Source: Pseudomonas capeferrum
Lineage (GTDB): Bacteria > Pseudomonadota > Gammaproteobacteria > Pseudomonadales > Pseudomonadaceae
Assembly: GCF_000731675.1 (NCBI RefSeq)
Contig: NZ_JMIT01000001.1
Span: forward strand, 1,983,526 to 2,047,525
Direction: 5' to 3'
DNA: 64,000 nucleotides
Part shown: in pieces, positions 1 to 8,390 of the stretch
Position numbering within the stretch: the first letter of the stretch is position 1
Layout: each line of letters opens with the position of its first letter
The notes under the pieces: generated by a model
Database searches by the model: none
What the model saw: the letters and a program-made list of their open reading frames with translations, nothing else
What the model was told of the DNA's origin: nothing
Position numbers and translations under genes: made by a program

Positions 1-2573
1 TCGATCAGGGCCTGTTCGGCCTGGCGCACAAACGATCCAAGGTCGCGCCCGCGCACGTTGGCACTGACCACCACCACGCGCTTGCCATCCTCACGGCTGA
101 CCTGGTTCGGCCCCAGCTGCAGGTTCAGTGAGGCCACCTGCGACAGCGGGATGAAGCCGATCTGGGCAGCACCGGCTGCGCTGCTGGCCGGTACCGGAAT
201 CAACAGGCCGGAAAGCCCGTCGACATCGGTGCGCAAGGCCTCGGACAGCCGCACCACCATGTCGAAACGCCGGTCGCCCTCATACAACGTGCCGGCCGTG
301 CGCCCGCCCACGGCAATGGCGATGGCGTCCTGCACGTCGCCCACGTTCAGGCCATACCGGGCAGCCTTGTCGCGGTCGATGTCAATGGTCAGTACCGGCA
401 AGCCCGTGGTCTGCTCGACCTTCACCTCAGAAGCACCTGGTACGTTCTGCAGGCTGCTGGCGACCTCTGCGGCGGTACGGTTAAGCACGTCCATGTCATC
501 GCCGAAGATCTTCACCGCCACATCACTGCGCACGCCCGAAATCAGTTCGTTGAAGCGCAACTGGATCGGTTGCGACAACTCGTAGTTGCTGCCCGGCACA
601 CTGGCGGCGGCGCGCTGCACCTCGGCAATCAATGCTTCACGCGATTTACCCGGGTCAGCCCATTGCGCATGCGGGCGCAACATGACGTAGGCATCGGAGA
701 TGTTCGGCGGCATCGGGTCGGAGGCGATTTCGGCGGTACCGGTACGGGCAAACACGCGCTCCACCTCCGGGACCTGGGCAATGATCGCCCGTTCCAGGCG
801 CTGCTGCATGTCCACCGACTGCGTCAGGCTGGTGCCTGGCACACGCAGGGCTTGCAGGGCGAAGTCGCCCTCGCTGAGGCTGGGGATGAACTCGCTGCCC
901 ATGCGGCTGGCCATCACCCCGGACAACAGCACCAGCACCGCCGCCGCACTGAGCGCCAGCTTGCGGCGGCCCAGTACCCAGCCCAGCACCGGTGCATAGC
1001 GCTGGCGCGCGGTGCGCATCACCAGGCCTTCTTCTTCCTTGACCTTGCCGGTCACGAACAGCGCAATTGCTGCGGGCACGAAGGTCACCGAAAGGATCAT
1101 CGCGCCCAATAGGGCAATGACCACGGTGAAGGCCATAGGGTGGAACATCTTGCCTTCGACCCCGGTCAGGGCAAAGATCGGCAGGTACACCACCATGATG
1201 ATCAACTGCCCGTAGATCAGCGGGCGGCGTGCTTCACGGGCGGCGGCGAACACCTCGTGGAAGCGCTCGGCACGGGTCAGCATGCGGCCATGGCGTTGCT
1301 GCGCGTGGGCCAGCCGACGAATGGCGTTTTCGACGATCACTACCGCGCCATCGACGATGATGCCGAAGTCCAGCGCGCCAAGGCTCATGAGGTTGGCGCT
1401 GACCTTGTTGCTGAACATGCCGGTGAAGGTGAACAGCATCGACAACGGGATGACCATGGCGGTAATCAGCGCGGCGCGGATGTTGCCCAGGAACAGAAAC
1501 AACACGGCGATGACCAGGATCGCGCCTTCGATGAGGTTTTTCTTTACCGTGGCGATGGCTTTTTCGACCAGGTTGGTACGGTCGTACACGGTGACCGCAA
1601 CCACCCCCTTGGGCAGGTTGCGGTTGATCTCGACCAATTTGGCCGCAACCGCCTGGGAGACCGTGCGGCTGTTCTCGCCGATCAGCATGAACACCGTGCC
1701 CAATACCACCTCCCGGCCATTTTCGGTCGCCGCCCCGGCGCGTAGCTCTTGGCCGAGGCCAACCTGGGCGACATGGCTGACGCGTATGGGGGTGCCATCG
1801 ACGCTGGAAATAACGATGTTGGCGATGTCTTCGGCGGAGTCCACCTGGCCCGGTGCGCGAATCAGCAACTGCTCGCCATTGCGCTCGATATACCCAGCAC
1901 CGACGTTGGCATTGTTGCGCTCCAGCGCCGCGATCAGGTCATTGAGGGTGAGTTTGTAGGCGGCCAGGCGCTTGAGCTCGGGCGCGATCAGGTACTGCTT
2001 GGCATGGCCACCGATGCTGTTGACCTCGGCCACCCCGGGCACGTTGCGCAACTGCGGCTTGATGATCCAGTCCTGGATGACGCGCAGATCGGTCTGGGTG
2101 TAGGGCGTACCGTCGTCCTTGAGCGCGCCCTCCTCGGCCTCGACGGTCCACAGGAAGATCTCCCCCAGTCCGGTGGAAATCGGCCCCATGCCCGCCTCGA
2201 TGCCCTCGGGCAACTGCTCCCGCGCCACTTGCAGGCGCTCATTGACCAGTTGCCGGGCGAAGAACAGGTCGGTGCCATCAGCGAAGATCACCGTGACCTG
2301 GGACAAACCCGAACGTGACAACGAACGGGTCTGCTTCAGGCCAGGCAGGCCGGCCATGGCCGTCTCGATGGCAAAGGTGATGCGCTGCTCGGTCTCAAGC
2401 GGCGAGTAGCCGGGCGCGGCGGTATTGATCTGCACCTGGACGTTGGTGATGTCCGGGACTGCATCGATCGGCAGTTGCTGGTAGCTGTGAATACCCACTG
2501 CGGCCATCAACAGCACGGCAAGCATCACCACCAGGCGCTGCTCGATGGCGAATTGGATCAGACGTTCGAACAT
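1..2573 (-). CDS. czcA: CzcA-type heavy-metal efflux RND permease (3' part beyond window)
   Basis: This is the inner-membrane, proton-driven subunit of a tripartite pump that exports divalent or monovalent metal cations. About 857 codons are visible out of the roughly 1,050 usual for the family; the gene runs off the left edge of the window. The N-terminus MFERLIQFAIEQRLVVML forms the first membrane segment. The HME-RND signature in the fourth membrane segment, DFGIIVDGAVVIVEN, lies near residue 402 and holds the acidic residues that family members use for proton relay. Large periplasmic porter loops follow the first segment. The ATG lies 16 bases downstream of the czcB stop, so czcC-czcB-czcA form one minus-strand operon. 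The family is secure. The metal cannot be fixed from sequence alone, although the DFG-x3-D pattern is that of Co/Zn/Cd exporters rather than the Cu/Ag type. Confidence 0.93.
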   Translation of the reverse strand, partial: MFERLIQFAIEQRLVVMLAVLLMAAVGIHSYQQLPIDAVPDITNVQVQINTAAPGYSPLETEQRITFAIETAMAGLPGLKQTRSLSRSGLSQVTVIFADGTDLFFARQLVNERLQVAREQLPEGIEAGMGPISTGLGEIFLWTVEAEEGALKDDGTPYTQTDLRVIQDWIIKPQLRNVPGVAEVNSIGGHAKQYLIAPELKRLAAYKLTLNDLIAALERNNANVGAGYIERNGEQLLIRAPGQVDSAEDIANIVISSVDGTPIRVSHVAQVGLGQELRAGAATENGREVVLGTVFMLIGENSRTVSQAVAAKLVEINRNLPKGVVAVTVYDRTNLVEKAIATVKKNLIEGAILVIAVLFLFLGNIRAALITAMVIPLSMLFTFTGMFSNKVSANLMSLGALDFGIIVDGAVVIVENAIRRLAHAQQRHGRMLTRAERFHEVFAAAREARRPLIYGQLIIMVVYLPIFALTGVEGKMFHPMAFTVVIALLGAMILSVTFVPAAIALFVTGKVKEEEGLVMRTARQRYAPVLGWVLGRRKLALSAAAVLVLLSGVMASRMGSEFIPSLSEGDFALQALRVPGTSLTQSVDMQQRLERAIIAQVPEVERVFARTGTAEIASDPMPPNISDAYVMLRPHAQWADPGKSREALIAEVQRAAASVPGSNYELSQPIQLRFNELISGVRSDVAVKIFGDDMDVLNRTAAEVASSLQNVPGASEVKVEQTTGLPVLTIDIDRDKAARYGLNVGDVQDAIAIAVGGRTAGTLYEGDRRFDMVVRLSEALRTDVDGLSGLLIPVPASSAAGAAQIGFIPLSQVASLNLQLGPNQVSREDGKRVVVVSANVRGRDLGSFVRQAEQALI

Positions 2574-2589
2574 GGGTGCGTTCCCGGTT

Positions 2590-3789
2590 TCAATGGCTGT
2601 GCTCGGCAGAACCTTTGCCAAGCTCCGACTTGAGGACGAAGCTGCCGGCGGTGGCAACCTGGGTGCCTGCCGCCAGCCCGGCGGTGACTTCCACCTGGCC
2701 TGCGTCGCGCCGGCCGGTCTGCACCGGGCGCGCTTCGAAGCCTTGCTCGGTGCGGACAAACACCACGGTTTGCGCTTCCCAGGTCTGCAGAGCGCTTTCC
2801 GGCACCACCACGGCGGCGCCGGCGCGCTCGACGCTGACCGCGATGTTCACGAACAGCCCAGGGCGCCAGGCGCCATTGGGGTTGGCCAGGGTGGCACGCA
2901 CGGTGGCGGCGCGGTTCTGCTCACCGAGCAGGCTGCCGACATAGTTGACCTTGCCCTCGACCTCGGCCCCCAGGTCCGGTGCACTGACCGTGACGCTGCG
3001 GCCGGTGACCACTCTGTTCAAATCGCGCGGGGCCACGGCGAACGTCGCCCAGACACGGCCGAGGTCGGACAAGGTGAACGCATTGCTGGTCTCGTCGACC
3101 ACCTCGCCCACGGTCAGGTGCTTTTCCACCACCACCGCATCGAAGGGGGCACGCAGTTCATAGCGGTTACCGGCGCCGGCCGGGCCGACTGCCGCGACCT
3201 TCTGCCGGGCGTTTGCCAAGGCGATCTCGGCCTCTTGCAACGCCTGTCGAGCCTGCAGGTAATCTTGTTCGGCACTGATGCGTTCCTGCCACAGCTGTTG
3301 TTCGCGCTGGAAGGTCAGGCGCGCCAGCTCCAGGCGGCGCTGCGCGGCCTGTTGTTCGCTGCGCAGGTCGGAAATCTGCTGGCTGGCGATCACCGCCAGT
3401 ACCTGGCCGCGCTTCACCGCCTGGCCAAGGTCAGCCTGCACCGACTCCACCACGCCAGGTACACGGGGTACGACGTGGGCGGTGCGGTCTTCATCGAAGC
3501 GAATTTCACCCGGGAAGTTGATGGCGGTGCCCAGCTCACGGGGGCCGGCCGCCGCCAACTGCACGCCTGCCGCCTCGATCTGGGCGTCGGACAGGTGCAG
3601 TTGGCCCGCCTCGTCTTCGTGGTCTTCGCCGGCCTGTTCATCAGCGTGGCCGTGGCTGTCTTCGCCATGCCCGTCATGTTGGGCTTCGCCGCTGCTGGCC
3701 TGGCCGAGGTTGCCGGTCCAGGCCAGGCCACCGAGGCCAAGCACGGCCAAGGCGACAACCAGCATGGCAATCTTGCGTGGGTTATCCAT
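2590..3789 (-). CDS. czcB: CzcB-type periplasmic membrane-fusion adaptor
   Basis: The 399-residue adaptor links the RND permease to the outer-membrane channel. An N-terminal membrane anchor covers residues 5-24. A histidine- and acid-rich stretch follows at about 38-60, with His38, 41, 46, 48 and 57; this is a probable metal-binding region typical of CzcB proteins. A barrel-sandwich segment is interrupted by a coiled-coil hairpin at about 138-200. The beta-barrel and membrane-proximal domains follow, and the protein ends SAEHSH. It lies 30 bases downstream of czcC and 16 bases upstream of czcA on the same strand, which supports a single pump operon. Confidence 0.93.
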   Translation of the reverse strand: MDNPRKIAMLVVALAVLGLGGLAWTGNLGQASSGEAQHDGHGEDSHGHADEQAGEDHEDEAGQLHLSDAQIEAAGVQLAAAGPRELGTAINFPGEIRFDEDRTAHVVPRVPGVVESVQADLGQAVKRGQVLAVIASQQISDLRSEQQAAQRRLELARLTFQREQQLWQERISAEQDYLQARQALQEAEIALANARQKVAAVGPAGAGNRYELRAPFDAVVVEKHLTVGEVVDETSNAFTLSDLGRVWATFAVAPRDLNRVVTGRSVTVSAPDLGAEVEGKVNYVGSLLGEQNRAATVRATLANPNGAWRPGLFVNIAVSVERAGAAVVVPESALQTWEAQTVVFVRTEQGFEARPVQTGRRDAGQVEVTAGLAAGTQVATAGSFVLKSELGKGSAEHSH

Positions 3790-3819
3790 TGTTGCTCCTG
3801 CTGTAGGATTTTTTGCGAA

Positions 3820-5055
3820 TCACAAACTGCCTTCGAGGTCGCCATAGACCCGCTCGAGCTGGGCCCGCGCATCGGTCGCCGCGGCCAATGCAGCCAGATA
3901 GAGCCCGCGCGCCTCGATCAACGTGCGCTGGGCATCGAGCACATCGAGGAAGGCGAACTTGCCCATCTCGAAGCCGCGGGTGGCGGTGTCCACTGCCTGC
4001 TGCGCCGAGGGCAGGATGGTGCGGTCGTAGGCCTGCACCTCCTGCATGGCCGTGGCCCACTGGCTGAGGGCGCTGCGGGTTTCACTGCGCAAGCGCAGCT
4101 CGACAGCATTGCGCAGGTCACGTGCCTGGTCGGCCCGGCGCGCGGCCACCAGCACGTTGCCCTGGTTGCGGTCGAACAACGGCAGGGGCATGGACAGCCC
4201 GACCACATTGACCCGCTCCCTGTCCTCGCGGCTGTACTGGCTGCCAAGGCTGACGGTGAGGTCGGGGATGCGTTGGGCTTTTTCCGAACCCAGCGACGCT
4301 TCGCCGCGTTCGACCTGCGCCGCTGCCAGGCGCCACTCGGCGGTTTGCTCGACCTTGTCGAGCAGGGCCTCGGCCGTGGGCGCGGCACCCGGCGACAGCT
4401 TGGCGGCCTGCAGGTGGTCGAAGGTCGCAAGCGGGCTACCTGTCAGCCGCGCCAAGGCCTGGTAGGCCACGCTGCGCTGCGAAGCGGCGCGGCCTACCTC
4501 AGACTGTGCCTGGGCCAGTTGAACCTGGGCGCGCGTAGCCTCCACCGGCGAAGCCTGGCCGGCCGTAACACGCCCTTGCACCACCCGCAGCCCACGCTCG
4601 GTCAGCGCCTGCGACTGCTGCGCGAGTTCCAGCGCCGTTTGCGCACGCAGCGCCGTGTGAAAGGCCTGTACCACATCGGCGCGCAAGCCATTGCGCTGTC
4701 GCTCCAGCTCAAGCTGGGCGATGGCCTGCCCGGTGGTGGCCACGGCGACGCGCGCCCCGCGCTTGCCACCCAGTTCAAATGGCTGGCTCAGGGTGATGGT
4801 CGTAGTGCGGGTATCGCGGCGAGTGTCCTCGGCCTCCCAGGACAGCTCCGGGTTGGGCAGCAAACCCGCCTGGCGCCGCTCGCCCTCGGCGACACCCACT
4901 TCACGGCCGGCGGCGGCGAGTTCCGGGTTTTGCGCAAAAGCGGCGGCCAGCGCTTCAGGCAGGCTCAGGCCGGCACTGGCCTGGGCACTGCCGATGGCCG
5001 CCAATAGCAGGCTGAGCAAGGCGATCTTGCGGGGGATGGCATGGGTGCGGGGCAC
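3820..5055 (-). CDS. czcC: CzcC-type outer-membrane efflux channel
   Basis: This TolC-family outer-membrane factor of 411 residues is the exit duct of the CzcCBA pump. A signal peptide ends near residue 26 (...GSAQA). The rest is the duplicated OEP repeat: long amphipathic helices rich in Ala, Gln and Arg, with a conserved MGKFAFLDVLDAQRTL segment near the C-terminus. The start is GTG. A GAGGA ribosome site lies 8 bases upstream and no in-frame ATG fits better. It is the first gene of the operon. A candidate metal-responsive regulator box lies about 75 bases upstream (5130-5143). Confidence 0.92.
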   Translation of the reverse strand: MPRTHAIPRKIALLSLLLAAIGSAQASAGLSLPEALAAAFAQNPELAAAGREVGVAEGERRQAGLLPNPELSWEAEDTRRDTRTTTITLSQPFELGGKRGARVAVATTGQAIAQLELERQRNGLRADVVQAFHTALRAQTALELAQQSQALTERGLRVVQGRVTAGQASPVEATRAQVQLAQAQSEVGRAASQRSVAYQALARLTGSPLATFDHLQAAKLSPGAAPTAEALLDKVEQTAEWRLAAAQVERGEASLGSEKAQRIPDLTVSLGSQYSREDRERVNVVGLSMPLPLFDRNQGNVLVAARRADQARDLRNAVELRLRSETRSALSQWATAMQEVQAYDRTILPSAQQAVDTATRGFEMGKFAFLDVLDAQRTLIEARGLYLAALAAATDARAQLERVYGDLEGSL

Positions 5056-5129
5056 GAAACAGGTCCTCGTCGGCGAGCGTTGGCGAGGGACTGTAGGGTG
5101 GCGTGCTTATCGGGGTGGTGGCGGCAACA

Positions 5130-5143
5130 TTACAATTCTGTCA
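5130..5143. promoter_or_regulatory. CusR/CopR/CzcR-like inverted repeat upstream of czcC
   Basis: The 14 bases TTACAATTCTGTCA have the TGACA-N4-TGTCA layout of the CusR/CopR/CzcR class of metal-responsive operators, with one mismatch in the left arm. The site sits about 75 bases upstream of the czcC GTG in the 224-base gap shared with aroQ. It probably governs the efflux operon. No matching sensor pair adjoins it, so the regulator would act from elsewhere. This is inferred from the pattern alone. Confidence 0.4.
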
Positions 5144-5279
5144 TCCAAAGAATGCCGGCCATGGCGCAAAACGTCCGGTTATCGCCCACTATCCGGCCGC
5201 AGCGGCTCCATGCAATTGACGAAACTAACCAGATGGTACAAATATAAGCGCAACCAAAAACAACAAAGCGATGCCTGTC

Positions 5280-5729
5280 ATGAAGCCCCTTATTCTTGTG
5301 CTGAACGGCCCTAACCTGAACATGCTGGGCACCCGCGAGCCTACCCAGTATGGTCGCGAAACCCTCGCCGACCTCGCCCAGGGCTGCGCCGACAGCGCCC
5401 ACAACCTGGGCCTGGATATCGAATTTCGCCAGACCAACCACGAGGGCGAACTGATCGACTGGATCCACGCGGCCCGTGGCCGCTGCGCCGGTATCCTGAT
5501 CAACCCCGGCGCCTGGACCCACACCTCGGTGGCCATCCGCGACGCCCTGGTTGCCAGTGAACTGCCGGTCATCGAGGTGCACCTGTCGAACGTGCACAAA
5601 CGCGAACCCTTCCGCCACCTGTCGTTCGTCTCGTCGATTGCCGTTGGCGTGATCTGCGGCCTAGGCAGCCATGGCTACCGCCTGGCCCTGAGCCATTTCG
5701 CAGACATGCTGCGGGAGCAGGCAGCATGA
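5280..5729 (+). CDS. aroQ: Type II 3-dehydroquinate dehydratase
   Basis: The enzyme interconverts 3-dehydroquinate and 3-dehydroshikimate. It is 149 residues long, normal for type II enzymes. The signature [13 protein letters not shown] is followed by catalytic Tyr24 in the flexible loop. His81, His101 (EVHLSN) and Arg112 (FRH) are all present. I chose the ATG at 5280, giving MKPLIL as in other type II enzymes. An ATG three codons upstream (5271) is possible, and neither has a clear ribosome site. The stop overlaps the next start (ATGA), so it is translationally coupled to the dehydrogenase. Pairing with an NAD-type quinate/shikimate dehydrogenase suggests a second, perhaps quinate-using, copy rather than the housekeeping gene. 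Confidence 0.93.
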   Translation: MKPLILVLNGPNLNMLGTREPTQYGRETLADLAQGCADSAHNLGLDIEFRQTNHEGELIDWIHAARGRCAGILINPGAWTHTSVAIRDALVASELPVIEVHLSNVHKREPFRHLSFVSSIAVGVICGLGSHGYRLALSHFADMLREQAA

Positions 5730-6574
5730 GCAAACAAGCCATCCTCGCCGGCCTGATCGGCCGTGGCATCCAGCTGTCACGCACCCCGGCGCTGCACGAG
5801 CACGAAGGCGACGCTCAGGCGCTGCGCTACCTCTATCGCCTGATCGATGCCGATCAGTTGCAGTTGGACGACAGCGCCCTGCCCGGCCTGCTCGATGCCG
5901 CACAGCACACCGGGTTCACCGGGCTCAACATCACCTACCCGTTCAAGCAGGCGATTCTGCCGCTGCTCGACGACCTGTCGGATGAAGCGCGCGGGATCGG
6001 CGCGGTGAACACCGTGGTGCTCAAGGACGGCAAGCGGGTTGGCCACAATACCGACTGCCTGGGTTTTGCCGAAGGCATGCGCCGCGGCTTGCCAGATGTG
6101 GCACGCCGGCAGGTGGTGCAGATGGGAGCTGGTGGCGCCGGTTCAGCGGTGGCCCATGCCCTGTTGGGTGGCGGCGTGGAACAGCTGGTGCTGTTCGAGG
6201 TGGACACTGCGCGGGCGCAAGCACTGGTCGACAACCTCAACGCGCACTTCGGCGAAGGCCGAGCAGTGGTCGGTACAGACTTGAGCGCGGCAGTGGCCGA
6301 GGCAGACGGGTTGGTCAATACCACGCCAGTGGGCATGGCCAAGCTGCCGGGGACGCCGTTGCCGGTGGCGCTGCTGCACGCACGTTTATGGGTGGCGGAG
6401 ATCATCTACTTCCCGCTGGAAACCGAACTGTTGCGGGCAGCGCGAGCGCTGGGCTGCCGTACGCTGGACGGCAGCAACATGGCGGTGTTCCAGGCGGTCA
6501 AGGCGTTCGAACTGTTCAGCGGGCGCGAGGCCGATGCGGGGCGGATGCAGGCCCACTTTGCCAGTTTTAGCTGA
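5726..6574 (+). CDS. Quinate/shikimate dehydrogenase (NAD-type AroE homologue)
   Basis: This 282-residue AroE-fold oxidoreductase acts on shikimate and probably quinate. The substrate-binding motif is SRTPALH (18-24). The catalytic Lys74 lies in NITYPFKQ and Asp110 in [10 protein letters not shown] glycine-rich nucleotide loop GAGGAGSA starts at 134. After the second beta strand the sequence reads FEVDTARA, with Asp160 where NADP enzymes carry an NRT-x2-R motif; this points to NAD and an oxidative role like the Corynebacterium quinate dehydrogenase. Its ATG overlaps the aroQ stop by four bases. A strong hairpin follows the stop. The symbol is left blank because it is not the biosynthetic AroE. 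Confidence 0.85.
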   Translation: MSKQAILAGLIGRGIQLSRTPALHEHEGDAQALRYLYRLIDADQLQLDDSALPGLLDAAQHTGFTGLNITYPFKQAILPLLDDLSDEARGIGAVNTVVLKDGKRVGHNTDCLGFAEGMRRGLPDVARRQVVQMGAGGAGSAVAHALLGGGVEQLVLFEVDTARAQALVDNLNAHFGEGRAVVGTDLSAAVAEADGLVNTTPVGMAKLPGTPLPVALLHARLWVAEIIYFPLETELLRAARALGCRTLDGSNMAVFQAVKAFELFSGREADAGRMQAHFASFS

Positions 6575-6582
6575 ACCGGCAT

Positions 6583-6617
6583 CGGCACTTTCGCGGGTTT
6601 GCCCCGCGAAAGTGCCG
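6583..6617. terminator. Bidirectional terminator hairpin between convergent genes
   Basis: A perfect 15-base-pair stem (CGGCACTTTCGCGGG pairing with its complement) with a 5-base loop lies between the dehydrogenase stop (6574) and the end of the convergent thioredoxin gene (6629). No long U tract follows on either side. Its core CTTTCGCGGGTTT also occurs in the hairpin after metH. Confidence 0.65.
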
Positions 6618-6628
6618 GCACAGGCCGA

Positions 6629-7165
6629 TCAAGCCTTTTCATCCAGCAATGCCTGTATCACCTGTTCCTGCGCGCCATAGTCCCCCTCGCCAAAATGCAC
6701 ATGGCGTACCTGCCCTTTGCGGTCGACAAAATAATGCGCCGGCCAGAACTGGTTGCCCCATGCATTCCACACCTGATGGTCGTTGTCCACTGCCACGGGG
6801 TAAGCGATCCCCAGCATGGCCACCTTGTCGCGCAAGGTTGCAACATCATGCTCGTAATCGTATTCAGGCGTATGCACGCCCACCACGACCAGGCCCTGGT
6901 CGGCGTAGCGCCGTGCCCAGTCATTCACATGCGGCAGGCTGCGCTGGCAGTTGATGCAGTCCCAGGTCCAGAAGTCCACCAGCACCACCTTGCCTTTGAG
7001 TGCCGGCGCATCCAGTGGCGGGGAGTTCAGCCACTGGCTGGCGCCCACCAGCGAAGGCATGGCGCCGTAACTGTCGCCTGCATTCAGGTAACCGGCCAGG
7101 CCCAGGCTTGTCAGCGCCAGCGCCAGGCCGCCCACCTTCAGCGCCAGGCGCCGATCAATTCTCAT
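6629..7165 (-). CDS. TlpA-like membrane-anchored thioredoxin
   Basis: This 178-residue periplasmic thiol-disulfide protein has a basic N-terminus and a hydrophobic segment (about 7-29) serving as signal or anchor. The thioredoxin fold carries the redox motif Cys70-Ile-Asn-Cys73 in FWTWDCINCQRSLPHV, followed by a central beta strand (LVVVGVHTPEY) and a probable cis-proline near FWPAHYF. CINC and the HTPE segment resemble the thioredoxin domain of DipZ/TlpA-like proteins. The ATG at 7165 has a GGCGG site. A longer reading frame upstream overlaps the previous gene and looks spurious. The start overlaps the DUF2790 gene by 11 bases, so the two are probably co-translated. It may keep cysteines of neighbouring exported proteins reduced (inference). 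Confidence 0.82.
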   Translation of the reverse strand: MRIDRRLALKVGGLALALTSLGLAGYLNAGDSYGAMPSLVGASQWLNSPPLDAPALKGKVVLVDFWTWDCINCQRSLPHVNDWARRYADQGLVVVGVHTPEYDYEHDVATLRDKVAMLGIAYPVAVDNDHQVWNAWGNQFWPAHYFVDRKGQVRHVHFGEGDYGAQEQVIQALLDEKA

Positions 7166-7430
7166 GGCAGCCGCCGGTGGCGTAGGAGCGGTATTCCACG
7201 CTCTGCTGCTGCCCTTTGGAGTCGAGATAGTCCATGCGGGTGTTGACCAGGCCGCAGGTGTTGCTTTGATCATCCTGCACCGACAAGACTTTCTTCACAT
7301 CCAGGTGATCACCGTAACGGTACTGCATGACACTGGCATCGTTCATCGGCGCCATGGCGGCCTGGGCGGTCAAGGCGCCGAAGCTGAGCACGGCAAGCAG
7401 GCTGGCGCTGGCAATGGATTTGAGGTTCAT
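7155..7430 (-). CDS. DUF2790 family periplasmic protein
   Basis: This 91-residue exported protein has a clear signal peptide (residues 1-24, cut near AQA). The mature part reads YRYGDHLDVKKVLSV, then Cys and Tyr residues, and ends GGCHEN. The pattern is that of the small Pseudomonas DUF2790 family, whose function is not established; members are often induced by metals or stress. A strong AGGAG ribosome site precedes the ATG. It is the first gene of a two-gene minus-strand unit with the thioredoxin, divergent from the response regulator. A shared box lies in the gap at 7564-7579. Confidence 0.8.
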   Translation of the reverse strand: MNLKSIASASLLAVLSFGALTAQAAMAPMNDASVMQYRYGDHLDVKKVLSVQDDQSNTCGLVNTRMDYLDSKGQQQSVEYRSYATGGCHEN

Positions 7431-7544
7431 GGCAACTCTCCTGTGGAACGCTGGGGGTGGGGAGGATTGCTCCCCGGTCGAGAGCCATTACACGTCCGCC
7501 AGGTATCCCGTATGTGTCACCTGAGCCTGTGATCTGCTTCCTCC

Positions 7545-7569
7545 TGTATCTGTACCCGCAGCAGATACA
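7545..7569. promoter_or_regulatory. Perfect inverted repeat in divergent promoter region
   Basis: TGTATCTG and CAGATACA form a perfect 8-base inverted repeat separated by 9 bases. It lies in the 219-base gap between the DUF2790 gene (minus) and the response regulator (plus). Its right arm overlaps the GATACA-N4-AATACA direct repeat. It is probably an operator for the adjacent response regulator (inference). Confidence 0.45.
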
Positions 7570-7579
7570 CTGCAATACA
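7564..7579. promoter_or_regulatory. Candidate response-regulator box A (GATACA-CTGC-AATACA)
   Basis: Two TACA-type half-sites are arranged as a direct repeat with a 10-base period, as expected for an OmpR-family dimer. Matching sites occur at 9708-9723 and 12390-12405, each in front of a gene of the DoxX/bufferin group. Proposed target: the response regulator encoded at 7650. Confidence 0.5.
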
Positions 7580-7649
7580 AAGCCCCGCAGGCAAGCCCGA
7601 TAACGCTCGGTACACTGCGCCCACACCCTTCCACACAGGTACGCTGCGC

Positions 7650-8390
7650 ATGGAACACGTCGATCACATCCTGATCGTCGACGACGACCGCGAGATCCGC
7701 GAACTGGTCGGCAACTACCTGAAGAAGAACGGCCTGCGCACCAGCATCGTCGCCGATGGCCGGCAGATGCGCGCCTTTCTCGAAGCCAACAGCGTAGACC
7801 TGATCGTCCTCGACATCATGATGCCCGGCGACGATGGCTTGTTGCTGTGCCGTGAACTGCGCGCCAGCAAGCACCGCAACACGCCGGTGCTGATGCTGAC
7901 TGCGCGCAACGATGAAACCGACCGCATCATCGGCCTGGAGATGGGCGCCGACGACTACCTGACCAAACCGTTCTCCGCACGCGAACTGCTGGCCCGCATC
8001 AATGCCGTGCTGCGCCGCACGCGCATGCTGCCGCCCAACCTGACCATCAGTGAAAGCAGCCGCCTGCTTGCCTTCGGCCCGTGGCGCCTGGACACCACCG
8101 CACGCCACCTGCTCGACAGCGAAGATACCCTGGTGGCCCTGAGCGGCGCCGAGTATCGGCTGTTGCGGGTATTCCTCGACCACCCGCAGCGGGTACTCAG
8201 CCGCGAACAACTGCTCAACCTGACCCAGGGCCGCGAGGCGGACATCTTCGACCGCTCCATAGACCTGCTGGTCAGCCGCCTGCGCCAGCGCCTGGGGGAC
8301 GACGCCCGCGAACCTGCCTGCATCAAGACCGTGCGCAGCGAGGGCTATGTGTTCTCACTGCCGGTGCAACTGCTCGAGTCGCCCTCATGA
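7650..8390 (+). CDS. OmpR-family response regulator (probable regulator of bufferin cluster)
   Basis: This 246-residue two-domain regulator has a receiver domain (about 6-120) with acidic pocket Asp11-13, phosphoacceptor Asp55 in VLDIMMPGDDG, and LTKPFSARELLARI. A C-terminal winged helix follows (about 145-240), with LSGAEYRLLRVFLDHPQRVLSREQLL and ending in a VRSEGYVFS wing. The stop overlaps the kinase start (ATGA). No strong ribosome site precedes the ATG. The gene is divergent from DUF2790/TlpA and its promoter region contains box A, so autoregulation is likely. Repeats of the same box before doxX and bufA make these the probable targets. Confidence 0.9.
   Translation: MEHVDHILIVDDDREIRELVGNYLKKNGLRTSIVADGRQMRAFLEANSVDLIVLDIMMPGDDGLLLCRELRASKHRNTPVLMLTARNDETDRIIGLEMGADDYLTKPFSARELLARINAVLRRTRMLPPNLTISESSRLLAFGPWRLDTTARHLLDSEDTLVALSGAEYRLLRVFLDHPQRVLSREQLLNLTQGREADIFDRSIDLLVSRLRQRLGDDAREPACIKTVRSEGYVFSLPVQLLESPS

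Noticed and set aside
2545..5007. 820-codon open frame on the plus strand over czcB and czcC
   Set aside because: It is antisense to two clear pump genes and encodes no recognisable domain; long antisense frames are common in GC-rich DNA.
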